This document shows, in pieces, positions 1 through 10,370 of a stretch of 64,000 nt of DNA (positions within the stretch are counted from its first letter, which is position 1; each line of letters begins with the position of its first letter). This DNA is from Vibrio agarilyticus (GTDB lineage Bacteria; Pseudomonadota; Gammaproteobacteria; Enterobacterales; Vibrionaceae), in the NCBI RefSeq assembly GCF_012641465.1, contig NZ_JABAIK010000010.1, forward strand, positions 114,778-178,777, in the 5' to 3' direction. Made by a program: the position numbers and the translations under genes. The notes under the pieces were generated by a model that saw only the letters and a list, made by a program, of their open reading frames with translations, was not told where the DNA came from and made no database searches.

Positions 1-160
1 ACTCGATTTGCGCTATCGTTTTACCGAATTCTGGTGATAAATGCATTCCTCCCACAAATAACTGAAGCTCCGCTTCCGAAGACTCATGCAGCCCCTTAAT
101 TATCCAGTATAAGAGACCATATTCTGCTCGAGTTCCTGTAAATACCGCTATTTTTCTCAT
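1..160 (-). CDS. neuC: UDP-GlcNAc 2-epimerase (hydrolysing), NeuC/LegG type, 3' truncated by window edge
   Basis: Only the first 53 residues are in the window. They start MRKIAVFTGTRAEYGLLYWI, the typical opening of hydrolysing UDP-sugar 2-epimerases of the NeuC/NnaA/LegG type, which release ManNAc-type sugars for nonulosonic acid synthesis. The ATG is at 160-158, one base after the stop of the aminotransferase gene at 162-164, so the genes are one leftward transcription unit with probable translational coupling. The preceding dehydratase and LegC-type aminotransferase favour the legionaminic-type branch (LegG-like role, acting on a 2,4-diamino sugar) over simple sialic acid synthesis. The C-terminal part, and any synthase and CMP-transferase genes, lie outside the window. 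Confidence 0.85.
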   Translation of the reverse strand, partial: MRKIAVFTGTRAEYGLLYWIIKGLHESSEAELQLFVGGMHLSPEFGKTIAQIE

Positions 161-161
161 A

Positions 162-1310
162 TTACTTAATCTCTAAGGGGGTGCTAGGAAGGTTGACTAA
201 GTGCGCTTCAATAAATTCCGATTGCGTTAAATCACCACGCGGCGCATTGGCAAACATCGGTAAGCGGTGCATCAACTTCCAGATCGGTCGGGTCATCACG
301 CCAGCATCATTGGTGCCCGCCAGCAGCGCATCGCGCATTTCGCTGTCTGGACAAATCACGGCATTCAGCCAGTAATTTGACTGCGCGTAACTTGGCTCCG
401 TGACAAAACGAATGTCACTGCCCGCAAAAAACTGCTCATAACGCGCGGCAAGCACGCGTTTTTGCGCCAAGTAACTATCGAGTACTTCCATCTGCGCGCA
501 ACCAAGCGCGGCATTGAGGTTTGGCATGCGGTAATTAAAGCCCGCTTCATCGTGATAGAACTCAAACGGGTGCGGCACTTTTGCCGTGGTGGTCACGTGC
601 TTGGTGCGCTTGCCATCTTCCAGATCGCGACACAGCACCATGCCACCACCACCAGTGGTGATGATCTTGTTGCCGTTAAAACTCACCGCGCCAAACTCAC
701 CTAATGTCCCGGTGTGCTGACCTTTATAAAAAGAGCCTAGGCTTTCCGCTGCGTCTTCCACCAGCGCAAGTTGCCACTTGTGACAAACCGCGATCAGCTC
801 GTCCAATTCTACCGGATGGCCGAACGTGTGCATTGGCACCACCGCTTTAATGCGTTGTTTGCGCCCTTTATGGAAACAGCCTTGCTCGGTCAGTTCTGCG
901 TGCTCTTCAAGGTAGCGCTCAAGCGCGTTAGGGCACAAGCCAAGACTCACTGGCGACACATCAACAAAGATTGGCTCCGCGCCCATGTGGTAGAGCGCGT
1001 TACAAGTTGCAACGAACGTCAGCGCTTGGGTGATCACAAAATCACCGCGCTCAACACCCGCCATGTAAAGCGCCGCGTGCAAGGCCGCCGTACCGTTAAC
1101 GGTGGCCACCGCTTTCGCCGTGCCAGTAAAGGCTTCAATTTTGTGTTCAAACTCATCAACAAACTTACCCACGCTGGACACGAAGGTGCTGTCGATGGTT
1201 TCCATCACATACGCTTTTTCATTGCCATCAAAGGTCGGCGCATGCAGCGGAATGAAATCGTTGGTTTGATAGGTGTCGCGAACAAACTCGACAATCGATG
1301 ACGGTTTCAT
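162..1310 (-). CDS. legC: LegC-family PLP-dependent aminotransferase (DegT/DnrJ/EryC1)
   Basis: About 382 residues, usual length for sugar aminotransferases of the DegT/DnrJ/EryC1 fold. The N-terminal region has the FIPLHAPTFDGNEKAYV opening seen in LegC-type enzymes. VEDAAESLGSFY carries the PLP-contacting Asp, and SFNGNKIITTGGGGM carries the Schiff-base lysine in the NGNK segment. The likely reaction is transfer of an amino group to C4 of the 4-keto sugar made by the upstream dehydratase, in cytosolic nonulosonic acid synthesis. Two in-frame ATGs are possible, at 1316 and 1310. AAGGA lies directly against the first and six bases before the second, so 1310 is chosen. The gene sits between legB and neuC in a tight leftward operon. 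Confidence 0.87.
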   Translation of the reverse strand: MKPSSIVEFVRDTYQTNDFIPLHAPTFDGNEKAYVMETIDSTFVSSVGKFVDEFEHKIEAFTGTAKAVATVNGTAALHAALYMAGVERGDFVITQALTFVATCNALYHMGAEPIFVDVSPVSLGLCPNALERYLEEHAELTEQGCFHKGRKQRIKAVVPMHTFGHPVELDELIAVCHKWQLALVEDAAESLGSFYKGQHTGTLGEFGAVSFNGNKIITTGGGGMVLCRDLEDGKRTKHVTTTAKVPHPFEFYHDEAGFNYRMPNLNAALGCAQMEVLDSYLAQKRVLAARYEQFFAGSDIRFVTEPSYAQSNYWLNAVICPDSEMRDALLAGTNDAGVMTRPIWKLMHRLPMFANAPRGDLTQSEFIEAHLVNLPSTPLEIK

Positions 1311-1319
1311 GCTCATTCC

Positions 1320-2510
1320 TTACATCTTGCTATCGAGGTATTTGCCGGTCTCTTTGTGACCAAAATCTGGGAGCATGGCAAAAAACAGCTCAACGATTTG
1401 CTCTTTGGTCCAAGCACGGTCCGTTTTCATCTGCGCGATGGTCGATTCAAACAGCGCCAACTTTTCAGGCTCGTACAGTGGTTCGTTTTTGATCACGCCA
1501 AGGTTGTCAAAACGCGCCATATCGAGGGTTTCGTTGTCGGTAAAGAATTCTTCGAAATCTTTCTCACCGGTGGTATCACTTTCAGTGAACAGGCATGGCC
1601 ACTTGCCTTGCGCAGGCAGCGTGTGCGCCAGTTTGCGCGCTTCATCTTCATTGGTACACAAATGAGGTTCATAGCCGCGCTGCTTGAGGTATTTCACCGC
1701 GATATCGGCAAACGTGATGAGGTGCAATGCTTTACTCAATTTCGGGAAGAAAATGTCTCGATTTTCACCAAATATGCACGACATCAGACACAACTCGCCT
1801 GATTCTTGTGGCGTCACGAAGTAACGCTTAATGTCATTGGGTGCCACGATCGGCTGGTTCTTTTGCAAACGCTGGTTAAAGCCGTGCAGCAAAGAGCCAT
1901 CGGAAAATGCCACGTTGGCGAAACGCGCAGTAGAGATGGCGATCTCTTCGCTCTTGCGCATCAAGAACATTTCCATGATGCGCTTAGATGCGCCCATCAT
2001 GTTGACAGGGTTCGCCGCTTTATCAGTTGATACGCAAAAGTATTTCTTCACGCCCGCGTCAATCGACTGTTGAATGGTTTTGTCGGTGTTGAACACGTTG
2101 ACATCAATCATGCGCATCAGGGTGAACGGGTCTTTTTCACTGCGAACGTGCTTAAGTGCCGACAAGTTCAGTACGTAATCGTACTGACCATCGGCCTTGA
2201 TGAACGCATCGTACTCAATCGAGCCAATGTCGAGTGCGAAGGTTTGGAAATCACCGTCGATGTAACCAAACGAGCTGCGAATATCGCGCACCAATTCCAC
2301 CATGTTGTTCTCGCTGATATCGACAACGTGGAGCTTTTTCGGATGACGTTTGAAGATCTCTTTGGTCACCGCTTGGCCAATCGAGCCTGCGCCCCCAAGA
2401 ACCAGAAAACGAGACTGAGAAACGATGTTAGAAAGCTCAGCTTCGTGCTGGGCAATGTCTTGCGTAAACAGAGCATCGGTGCGACCGATGAGAGGTAGAA
2501 TGGGGTTCAT
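1320..2510 (-). CDS. legB: UDP/GDP-N-acetylglucosamine 4,6-dehydratase (LegB/CapD-like)
   Basis: 396 residues, short-chain dehydrogenase fold. The NAD(P)-binding loop is LVLGGAGSIGQAV near residue 37, followed by the CapD-type signatures VLNLSALKHVRSEKDP and STDKAANPVNMMGASKR. These mark soluble sugar-nucleotide 4,6-dehydratases of the FlaA1/PglF/LegB group; no membrane segments precede the domain. The likely product is a 4-keto-6-deoxy sugar nucleotide, the first committed step of legionaminic-type nonulosonate synthesis. Its stop is three bases upstream of the first possible legC start, so the genes are co-transcribed. The ATG at 2510 has AGGT five bases upstream. UDP versus GDP sugar cannot be told from sequence alone. 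Confidence 0.85.
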   Translation of the reverse strand: MNPILPLIGRTDALFTQDIAQHEAELSNIVSQSRFLVLGGAGSIGQAVTKEIFKRHPKKLHVVDISENNMVELVRDIRSSFGYIDGDFQTFALDIGSIEYDAFIKADGQYDYVLNLSALKHVRSEKDPFTLMRMIDVNVFNTDKTIQQSIDAGVKKYFCVSTDKAANPVNMMGASKRIMEMFLMRKSEEIAISTARFANVAFSDGSLLHGFNQRLQKNQPIVAPNDIKRYFVTPQESGELCLMSCIFGENRDIFFPKLSKALHLITFADIAVKYLKQRGYEPHLCTNEDEARKLAHTLPAQGKWPCLFTESDTTGEKDFEEFFTDNETLDMARFDNLGVIKNEPLYEPEKLALFESTIAQMKTDRAWTKEQIVELFFAMLPDFGHKETGKYLDSKM

Positions 2511-2800
2511 ATTATACCTGCGATCACTAGAAAAGACGCCAGTTTAAACCATGCATGAGAGCAGGCAAAGTAACCTGACCAGATTATTCCCGAGTCATGC
2601 CCCCTCCACGGGTTCAGAACCGAGAACTCAGCGATAGTAACAGGATTTTATATCATTTTGCTATCATTCATAAATTTCAAAAAATAACATAATATGCAAT
2701 AGATTTTCTAAACATTCAGCTGGTGATCACGTTCTCATTATTAAATACAAAAATGAATAATATATTTAGTCATTTAGCTATTACATATTTCAGGTTGAAT

Positions 2801-3346
2801 ATGATTACTTTACTAGATAATTCATTTATTGCTAAAGGCTCAGAACGAGCATGTTATAAAAATCCAGAAAATGAGGAGCAATGTATAAAAGTATATTGGC
2901 ATCGAAAACGAAAACGAAACGAAAGCAAACAGGAAATGAAATACAGTAAACGTCATTTGAAAAATATCGAATTCATTGCTAAACCCATTTGTTGGGTTAA
3001 CACTAATCTGGGAAAAGGATTGACCTTTCCATTAATTAAGGATTATGACGGTCGTCCATCAAAAACATTAGCACAATTAATATCATCTTTAAATTATAGC
3101 GAACTTGCTAATAAACTTATCGAACTAAAAAGGAGTCTTATCGACAACAATATTTCAATAACCGACCTTCCACCCCAAAATATATGTTGTAAATTTAAAA
3201 ATGAGCTAGAATATGATCTAATAATAATTGATGGGTTTGGTTATTCAAACATTATTCCCGTAGCATATTTTTCAAAAAGTTTACTACGAAAACAAATTAT
3301 CAAGAGATTTGACAGGCACCTAGCTCAACTCATGCGCATCGTATAA
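2801..3346 (+). CDS. YrbL-like protein (PhoP-regulated kinase-like family)
   Basis: An open frame runs from 2723, but the ATG at 2801 (MITLLDNSFIAKGSERACY) fits the family start and has AGG 7-9 bases upstream; that gives 181 residues. The opening 'IAKGSERACYKNPENEEQC-IKV' matches the start of the YrbL family (PF10707), small proteins with a degenerate protein-kinase/APH-like fold. A conserved D-L-P-P-Q-N-I run near the middle resembles a catalytic-loop D-x4-N, and IIDGFG resembles a DFG-like segment. The gene is strongly AT-rich and flanked by AT-rich spacers, unlike the nonulosonate and LPS genes around it, which suggests acquisition. YrbL-like genes are often found in polysaccharide loci; substrate unknown. 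Confidence 0.72.
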   Translation: MITLLDNSFIAKGSERACYKNPENEEQCIKVYWHRKRKRNESKQEMKYSKRHLKNIEFIAKPICWVNTNLGKGLTFPLIKDYDGRPSKTLAQLISSLNYSELANKLIELKRSLIDNNISITDLPPQNICCKFKNELEYDLIIIDGFGYSNIIPVAYFSKSLLRKQIIKRFDRHLAQLMRIV

Positions 3347-3624
3347 TCATAAAGTTAAATTAAACCTTACTCGTCAAACTCAAGCCACATCCGCTAATGA
3401 CAAATCAATCAAAAAAATCAGGCGCAATCCTCAAGCTAACCTAAGATAAAAACACATTAATAGTAAAATTTTTTATCAAACTCTATACCTTGCTCTTTAT
3501 TTCAATTAAAATAAAACAAAAAACAAACATCTCGCTTCAAAAAATCACGTGGTGCTACTATATTTATACACAATAACCATTAGCACTTATTTACTATAAA
3601 CAGACGTCTGGCTAAAACGTTTCA

Positions 3625-4926
3625 ATGAACACTATTTCACTCTTAACCAAGATCACGAAAAAAATCCGTCTTCAAGGGGTGTTTTATGCTTTTCTGATCG
3701 CTCCATTAATTTGGACCATAACCGGACAACTCCTTTACCCCGATGCCAGAAAGCTGTTTGTTGTGATGGTATTATTATCAATATTAATATCACTAAAACT
3801 GTATGATGGTCGGTCAATTATTCAACGACTCACTCAAAATACCTGGCTAATATTGATCGGAATAACGGCATTCGCCATGCTTTTTTTTAAAGCGCACCAT
3901 GGATTTGGCAGCAGTATTTTGCGCGCATTTATTGCGTGTCTATTGTACCTGTCTATTATTCCAAGCTCTCTCCAGCGATGGATTTTAGAACGAGTGCACT
4001 GCTTTGTTTTCATCGCGGCGGTTACCGCTTTTATTTATAGTGGTTTTCATGTTTACTGGCTTAATGTTGGGCGCGGGTGGAGCATTAATCCGATCCCGTA
4101 TACGACCGTGTCTGCTGCTGTCACTAGCATCTGCCTTATTTTTTTCTTGTGCCATGACAAGCAAAATATTCGTCGACTTATGTTGTTAGGCTTTACCCTC
4201 GCCCTCAATTCGCTCGTCATAAGTCAAACTCGAGGTACTGCGCTGGCGCTCACTTCCGCCACTATTGTTATGCTGGCTTATTTAACGTTTTTAGGTCAGT
4301 TAAAAATGAAACGACTTGGTCTTGTGGCGTTATCCGCTATCGCTGTCATAAGCGTAAATTCAACCAGTATTGAGCAGCGAATTGTCCGTACAGAATATGA
4401 AATGGCTCGGATCAGCGATGACAATTTTGGCTCTTCGATTGGACTAAGACTACAAATGTGGCGTGCCGGCTTTGAATTAATCCCTGATAAATTTTGGCTC
4501 GGTCATGGTGATAAACACATCTCTGCTAAGCAACACTTAGCCGATACCGGTTTTATCGACCAAGCAGCCGTGCCTTTTACTCATTATCATAATCAATTTA
4601 TTGATGCGCTGGTAAAGGATGGAATTTTTAGCTTTGTACTGATCTGCGCACTACTTTTATTGCCACTCATTGGATGGTGGCAAACCCAAGCGTATTCAAC
4701 ACCATCATCATGGTCACATAGACAGGTAAGTCAACTGGCGATGGTCGCTATGGTACTGGTCTTTGCCGCGGCAGCGCTCACCGATGTCCCATTCAGTCAT
4801 GCCCAAAGCATCAGTATTTATCTCTGCTTTATTTTTATCGCTCAGCTCTACCCACAAAACCTTCGGCAAAAAGCGACGGATAATGCCAACACTCACCCTT
4901 CCAAAGCAAATGAGGTCAATACGTGA
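3625..4926 (+). CDS. waaL: O-antigen ligase (Wzy_C family)
   Basis: 433 residues with about ten or more hydrophobic segments. The large periplasmic loop holds the ligase signatures: SQTRGTALAL around residue 200, GLRLQMWRAGFELI near 275 and HYHNQFIDALVKDG near 318. This is the pattern of the Wzy_C/O-antigen ligase family, which transfers undecaprenyl-linked O-polysaccharide to lipid A-core at the periplasmic face of the inner membrane. The neighbours (Kdo kinase, heptosyltransferase-like genes) support WaaL over a Wzy polymerase. The ribosome site is weak. The gene converges tail to tail with kdkA, with only four bases between them, and no terminator hairpin is visible there. Confidence 0.85.
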   Translation: MNTISLLTKITKKIRLQGVFYAFLIAPLIWTITGQLLYPDARKLFVVMVLLSILISLKLYDGRSIIQRLTQNTWLILIGITAFAMLFFKAHHGFGSSILRAFIACLLYLSIIPSSLQRWILERVHCFVFIAAVTAFIYSGFHVYWLNVGRGWSINPIPYTTVSAAVTSICLIFFLCHDKQNIRRLMLLGFTLALNSLVISQTRGTALALTSATIVMLAYLTFLGQLKMKRLGLVALSAIAVISVNSTSIEQRIVRTEYEMARISDDNFGSSIGLRLQMWRAGFELIPDKFWLGHGDKHISAKQHLADTGFIDQAAVPFTHYHNQFIDALVKDGIFSFVLICALLLLPLIGWWQTQAYSTPSSWSHRQVSQLAMVAMVLVFAAAALTDVPFSHAQSISIYLCFIFIAQLYPQNLRQKATDNANTHPSKANEVNT

Positions 4927-4930
4927 CATC

Positions 4931-5671
4931 TCAGTCTGATGAGTTTGTGAGTGCGTTACGATACCCCTCGAGTAACGCCTTGAACTCACTTTCATGCCAG
5001 TGAATGTTGCAGCGTTTCTGCTCTTTGATAAAAGAACGCTTGAGCCTCTCAAGGTTGCGCGGTTGCCAGTGTTGACCTTCACGTTGACTACACTTATCAA
5101 AATCGATGATCCACACTGTGTTGTTCGTATCGAGCAAAATATTATGGATATTAAGATCGGTGTGATCGACATTGGCACGATGCATCTGGCCAATTTGCGC
5201 GCCAATCGCATGGTAATCTGCCGCACTCAAAGGTGCATTGACCAAACGAGCCACCAAATCTTGCGCGTTTGGAATGCGCTCACTCATTAAGTCGGCGCGA
5301 TAAGTGACGCCACAACGAATCGCACGTGCGGCAACAGGCCGCGGGACATTCACACCGAAGGTCCTCAAATGCTCAAGCAGCATCAACTCCTGAACGCCGC
5401 GGGTTTGTTGCCAAGATTGAAACCAATAGCTATCTGCCACCAGCTTGCCAAACAGACCGCCCCGCCGATAGTGACGCAGTGCTGCCTGGATCTGTGGTAA
5501 CTGAATGAACCACGTCGTACCGCGCCCACTGGCGCTACCCACGATCTTATCTTGGCTTTGCCAATAGTCGGAAGAAAACAGCTGTTCACCCAGAGTGTTA
5601 ACTGTCTCTTGGGTTAAATACTGCTCGTTATACCAAATCATGGTGCGATTGCACTGAAGAGAGCGGATCAT
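4931..5671 (-). CDS. kdkA: 3-deoxy-D-manno-octulosonic acid (Kdo) kinase
   Basis: About 246 residues, usual length for KdkA. It carries a compact kinase-like core: HTDLNIHNILLD around residue 190 (catalytic D and N) and VWIIDFDKC with the metal-binding Asp. A GGLFGKL-like segment and an early DYWQSQDKIVGSASGRGTTW run match KdkA. The enzyme phosphorylates the single Kdo of Haemophilus/Vibrio-type inner core on the cytosolic side. The frame opens with a GTG at 5683; the ATG at 5671, with GGGA six bases upstream, is the more likely start. It is divergent from the GT9 gene to the right and convergent with waaL. Confidence 0.85.
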   Translation of the reverse strand: MIRSLQCNRTMIWYNEQYLTQETVNTLGEQLFSSDYWQSQDKIVGSASGRGTTWFIQLPQIQAALRHYRRGGLFGKLVADSYWFQSWQQTRGVQELMLLEHLRTFGVNVPRPVAARAIRCGVTYRADLMSERIPNAQDLVARLVNAPLSAADYHAIGAQIGQMHRANVDHTDLNIHNILLDTNNTVWIIDFDKCSQREGQHWQPRNLERLKRSFIKEQKRCNIHWHESEFKALLEGYRNALTNSSD

Positions 5672-5774
5672 AATGGTTCCCACAGCTCGAATTTCAACCG
5701 CGGCATTTTACATTCATTACCGTTATCTGCATAATTTATGCCGCTCAAATTTCAATGTGTAAGTTGAAAACTCG

Positions 5775-6827
5775 ATGACTTTATTCAATCACGCGCCACG
5801 CTCACTGTGCATTTTACGCTTATCGGCCCTTGGGGATGTCTGCAATACCATTGCGACCATTCAAGCGATTCAGCGCCAATGGCCTGAAACAGCTATCACT
5901 TGGATCACCAGTAAACTTGAGGCCCAGCTGCTTACGGCGATTGATGGCGTCGAAGTGATCGTTTTTGATAAAAAGCAGGGATTAAAGGGCTATCTTGCGC
6001 TTTGGAAAACACTAAAAGGGCGTGAATTTGATGCACTTTTACACATGCAATATGCCATTCGAGCAAGTATTGCTACCTTAGGGATCCGCGCCAAATACAA
6101 ATTGGGCTTCGCGGCCGATCGCAGTCAAGATTTTCAAACCTTGTTTACCAACGTTAAAGTCCCATCACCGCGCTCATTGCATGTCGCAGATGGCTTAGCG
6201 GCTTTTGCCGATACTTTAGGCGTTAAACCCAAACCGCTTAATTGGTCATTATGTTATGGCAGCGAAGATAAAACATGGGCAAACAGTTATATTGACTCGA
6301 CAATGCCGACACTACTGCTCGTCCCAGGCGCGAGTAAGGCTTACAAAAACTGGACCGCGACGGGTTATGTGGCCGTGATAAATCACGCTCGTAGCAAAGG
6401 GTGGCAAGTGATTTTGGCAGGCAGCCCTGCGCCAGTGGAGCGCGATTTGGCTGACGCTATTCAATCTCAACTGATAACGCCGTGCCTTGATCTTGTGGGC
6501 CAAAGTCGGCTTTTGCAAATGCTAGCTCTGATTGATAACGTGCAAATGGTGATTGCGCCAGACACGGGGCCGACGCATATGGCCAGTGCATTGCGAATCC
6601 CAGTGATTGGACTGTATGCCCACCACAATCCAGCGCGAGTGGGGCCTTATCACTACTTAGATTACGTGGTGTCTGTTTACGAGCAAACCATCACCCAAGA
6701 AACTGGCAAACCGCTAAGCGCACTGGAATGGCGTACGAGAGCTAAAAATCCGCAAGCGATGAACGCCATTCAACCCACCCAAGTGATTGAGATGTTTGAT
6801 CGCGTTGCAGAAGATTTTTCGTTATAA
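5775..6827 (+). CDS. Glycosyltransferase family 9 (ADP-heptose:LPS heptosyltransferase-like)
   Basis: 350 residues with the two Rossmann halves of GT-B family 9. The N-terminus ILRLSALGDVCNTIATIQAI and the C-terminal donor-binding segment APDTGPTHMASALRIPVIGLY are the classical heptosyltransferase signatures. It probably adds heptose, or an alternative sugar, to the inner core at the inner membrane. It is divergent from kdkA (about 100 bases between starts) and followed 51 bases later by a WaaE-like gene on the same strand, so the two may form one transcription unit. Whether it is a WaaC-, WaaF- or third-type transferase cannot be set from sequence alone. A second GT9 gene lies at 7627-8661. 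Confidence 0.83.
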   Translation: MTLFNHAPRSLCILRLSALGDVCNTIATIQAIQRQWPETAITWITSKLEAQLLTAIDGVEVIVFDKKQGLKGYLALWKTLKGREFDALLHMQYAIRASIATLGIRAKYKLGFAADRSQDFQTLFTNVKVPSPRSLHVADGLAAFADTLGVKPKPLNWSLCYGSEDKTWANSYIDSTMPTLLLVPGASKAYKNWTATGYVAVINHARSKGWQVILAGSPAPVERDLADAIQSQLITPCLDLVGQSRLLQMLALIDNVQMVIAPDTGPTHMASALRIPVIGLYAHHNPARVGPYHYLDYVVSVYEQTITQETGKPLSALEWRTRAKNPQAMNAIQPTQVIEMFDRVAEDFSL

Positions 6828-6878
6828 CCGAATTCAACTGGCGCCTTTCTAAGCCATTTAACTCAAAAGGACTCTCTC

Positions 6879-7658
6879 TTGTCGAAGCCCACTTTAGCCG
6901 TTGCTCTCATTGTCAAAAATGAAGCCAAACATTTGCAAGCTTGTCTCGAAACCGTAAAGGATTGGGTGGATGAGATTGTGATCTTAGACTCTGGCAGCAG
7001 TGACGCAACTGAGCAAATTGCTCGGCAGTATACTGACAAGTTTTACACCAACCTTGAATGGCCTGGCTTTGGTAAGCAGCGTCAATTGGCCCAGCAATAC
7101 GTGGCCTCTGATTACGTACTCTGGCTCGATGCAGACGAACGGATCACGCCAGAATTGCAGGCCAGCATTACCCAAGCCGTCGCAAAGAATCAGCCTAATA
7201 CGCTGTATCGGATTTGTCGCTTGAGCTGGGTCTTTGGCCGTTATATTCGCCATTGCGGCTGGTATCCTGACCGTGTTATTCGTCTCTACCCCACTCATCT
7301 AACGCAGTACAATGATGCTTTAGTACATGAGAAAGTCGAAGTGAGTTCAAATATGCAATTGGTCGACTTGACGGGTGATGCTATTCATTACACCTACAAC
7401 GATTTGCATCACTATCTCGTAAAATCCGCCGGGTACGCCAACGCATGGGCAGAGCAGCGACAAGCCCAAGGCAAACGCAGCAGCATTGGATCCGGGTTTG
7501 CTCATGCATTAGCGTGCTTTGGGAAAATGTATCTTTTAAAAGCGGGTTTTTTGGATGGTCGCCAAGGTTTATTACTCTCGTTACTCTCAGCGCATTCCAC
7601 TTTTGTGAAATACGCCGATTTGTGGATCAAGACCAGTGCTGAGCCACCCAAGGATTAA
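6879..7658 (+). CDS. waaE: Glycosyltransferase family 2, WaaE/KdtX-like
   Basis: 259 residues, starting at a TTG (6879) with AAGGA seven bases upstream; no suitable ATG is near. The N-terminus [19 protein letters not shown], the DSGSSDATE turn and the [10 protein letters not shown] (DxD-like) motif mark a GT2 enzyme of the WaaE/KdtX group, which adds a hexose to the inner-core heptose using UDP-sugar. A central [19 protein letters not shown] segment is also usual for this group. The 3' end overlaps the convergent GT9 gene by 32 bases. The GT2 assignment is firm; the exact linkage is inferred from the family. Confidence 0.82.
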   Translation: MSKPTLAVALIVKNEAKHLQACLETVKDWVDEIVILDSGSSDATEQIARQYTDKFYTNLEWPGFGKQRQLAQQYVASDYVLWLDADERITPELQASITQAVAKNQPNTLYRICRLSWVFGRYIRHCGWYPDRVIRLYPTHLTQYNDALVHEKVEVSSNMQLVDLTGDAIHYTYNDLHHYLVKSAGYANAWAEQRQAQGKRSSIGSGFAHALACFGKMYLLKAGFLDGRQGLLLSLLSAHSTFVKYADLWIKTSAEPPKD

Positions 7659-8661
7659 CCCGTTTCAATACTTGATTGATATCGATTCCGCGTAAATCCA
7701 TTTCTTGCTCTGCGCCGCCACCTGTTGGTGGTGCAAACGCCAAATGACGTCCAGCAGAGTTGATTGGTTGCCAACGAAGTGGCGTTGCTGAACGTTTGCT
7801 AGGAAAAAAACCAATCGTTAACACGTCAATCGCCGCTGCAATGTGTAACGGTCCCGTCGAGCCTGCAATAAACAGATTGGCGCAAGCGATTGAGCAAGAG
7901 AAATCGGCTAAGCCATCATTTTTAGCGTAAATTACCCCAACAATACCGCGCTGCTCGGCCAACGCTAACAGTGTTTGCGCTTGTTCAAGCTCACTCGGTC
8001 CTGCGGTAATGATCAGTTGATAATCTTGTTCAATGCCTGACAATAATTCAACATATTGTTCAAAACTCAAATTATTCGCCGAACCGCCAGTACCAGCATG
8101 CACCATCACCCAAGGCTTGTTACTATCCAGTGCAAGGGTTTGAGCCAGTTTTGCTCGCTGCTCGGTAAGTTGCTGCGCTGAGAATTGCAAATAAGGCGCG
8201 CTCGGCTCAACGGGTGCGACATTGTGAGATTGCAAAAAATGGCGGATCAAGTCCAAATTGTATTCAAATTCAGGTTTTGCCGATTGCGAACGCTTTTGCC
8301 GAATTCTGTGGTTATAAAAAACTTGAGCCCATTTGGTGGCGGGTGCCAAACGATAAGGGATAGCCGCTTTCCAAACTAAAAGTGCGTTATAGGTCGTGGA
8401 GAATAGATTAATAGAGGCATCAAATCGCGCCGCTTTCAGCGTTGCGATTAGCGCACGCTGCGCAACTTTATCGCCGCTTGCGGTAGGATCTAAGATGACT
8501 TCATCAATCCAAGGGCATATTTGAGCCAATGACATAGTATAGCTTGGCACTAATGCAGTTACATGCACCTCAGGCATAGATTGTTTGAGCATCGCAAAAC
8601 TGGGCCATGCCAGTATAAAGTCACCAATCTTATCATTACGCACTACCAATACTTTTTTCAT
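7627..8661 (-). CDS. Glycosyltransferase family 9, second heptosyltransferase-like gene
   Basis: 344 residues. The start [20 protein letters not shown] and the C-terminal [22 protein letters not shown] are GT9 signatures (N-terminal acceptor domain, C-terminal ADP-sugar binding). The central block [17 protein letters not shown] is the second-domain entry strand. Within GT9 the '[13 protein letters not shown]' opening resembles the WaaQ-like or outer heptosyltransferase branch more than WaaC/WaaF, but this is only a resemblance. The 3' end overlaps the WaaE-like gene on the other strand by 32 bases. The 5' end is divergent from coaD with a 105-base shared spacer. Confidence 0.82.
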   Translation of the reverse strand: MKKVLVVRNDKIGDFILAWPSFAMLKQSMPEVHVTALVPSYTMSLAQICPWIDEVILDPTASGDKVAQRALIATLKAARFDASINLFSTTYNALLVWKAAIPYRLAPATKWAQVFYNHRIRQKRSQSAKPEFEYNLDLIRHFLQSHNVAPVEPSAPYLQFSAQQLTEQRAKLAQTLALDSNKPWVMVHAGTGGSANNLSFEQYVELLSGIEQDYQLIITAGPSELEQAQTLLALAEQRGIVGVIYAKNDGLADFSCSIACANLFIAGSTGPLHIAAAIDVLTIGFFPSKRSATPLRWQPINSAGRHLAFAPPTGGGAEQEMDLRGIDINQVLKRVNPWVAQHWS

Positions 8662-8733
8662 GCCCTTCTATGCCTTACTCTATTAATGACCCAGCGTTAA
8701 TGCTTGCCAATCACTTGCATCTTGCTAAGGTAA

Positions 8734-9261
<528 letters not shown>

Positions 9262-9404
9262 TAATTCGCTCAATCTGCGGCTTCATCCCACCGTTCGCGA
9301 CCACTGAAAGCAGAAACTTGACAACTTTATTCGTTAACACGTCTAATTGATTGTTCGCACATTTAGGTATTCGCCACCGCAGTCATTTAAGGTCATGAGT
9401 CTCG

Positions 9405-10370
9405 ATGCAAAACAGTAAGTTCAGTTATTATTTTAAAAATACAATTGCCCAGCTCACGCCCAATTTCATCTATCGTTGGCACGGTAAACGCCAATTTGAG
9501 CGTCTAAATGAGCAAGATAAACAGCACGTTGAATCGCGATTGGCTTATTACAATAAAGTGACCCACTTTTTCACGCCTAACGCAAACGAAGCGCAATACA
9601 GCACTGTCGCTCAATTTAAAAAGACCAAGGGTTGGACCTACTTCTTCGACTTAAAAGCGGTGATACGCCAATTTGCACCCAACATGGCATTCAACTACCT
9701 CAATGGTGATATTCGCCATGTTCCCGCAACGCCCACGTTTGTCAAAAGTCGTCCAATTGGTGGTAACAATCAAAATTCTGTACTGCTGAAGCTGAATAAA
9801 ATCCGTCATTTTCAATTTGTGAATGACACCATGCCCTACCAACAGAAAAAAGAGAGTGTGGTTTGGCGCGGTGTCGGTCACCAACCCCATCGCAAAGTTG
9901 TCATTCACTCTTATTACCAGCATCCACGCTGCAATATTGGTCAAAGTAAGCCACAAACCGGTGAGCCTTGGTTCAAAGGTTTTTTAAGCATTGAAGAGCA
10001 GCTGAAATATAAATTTTTGCTGGCGATTGAAGGCAATGATGTTGCCACCAATTTGAAATGGGCGATGTCAGCAAACTCTGTGGTGATGATGTCAAAACCA
10101 CGCTACGAAACTTGGTTTATGGAAGGAAAGCTGCAAGCTGGGGTTCATTATGTTGAGCTTAAAGACGACTACTCTGATTTAATTGAGAAAATGGACTATT
10201 ACCTTGCCCATGAGCAAGAAGCGTTGGCGATCATTAACAATGCTCACGCATGGGTGGCTCAATTTCAGCAGCCGCACATCGAGCGCGCTTTGAGTTTCTT
10301 AGTTGCAGAGAAATACTTTGCCCACCAGCTCCACGCCAGCGACGAGCTAACACCGCAGGTATTACTATAA
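9405..10370 (+). CDS. Glycosyltransferase family 90 (LpsA/CAP10-like)
   Basis: 321 residues. The region [18 protein letters not shown], then [34 protein letters not shown] split by short spacers, is the hallmark of GT90 (LPS A protein, CAP10-like) enzymes: a WRG motif followed by the 'K-x-L-x-x-x-E-G-x-x-x-x-x-x-L-x-W' block. In Pasteurellaceae and Vibrio these act on outer-core sugars; the exact sugar is unknown here. The last six bases overlap the 3' end of mutM on the opposite strand. A 143-base spacer separates it from coaD, so it probably has its own promoter, though no clear box was identified. Confidence 0.84.
   Translation: MQNSKFSYYFKNTIAQLTPNFIYRWHGKRQFERLNEQDKQHVESRLAYYNKVTHFFTPNANEAQYSTVAQFKKTKGWTYFFDLKAVIRQFAPNMAFNYLNGDIRHVPATPTFVKSRPIGGNNQNSVLLKLNKIRHFQFVNDTMPYQQKKESVVWRGVGHQPHRKVVIHSYYQHPRCNIGQSKPQTGEPWFKGFLSIEEQLKYKFLLAIEGNDVATNLKWAMSANSVVMMSKPRYETWFMEGKLQAGVHYVELKDDYSDLIEKMDYYLAHEQEALAIINNAHAWVAQFQQPHIERALSFLVAEKYFAHQLHASDELTPQVLL

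Noticed and set aside
2511-2722. JUMPstart/ops element upstream of the sugar genes
   Set aside because: No GGCGGTAG core is present on either strand in this spacer.
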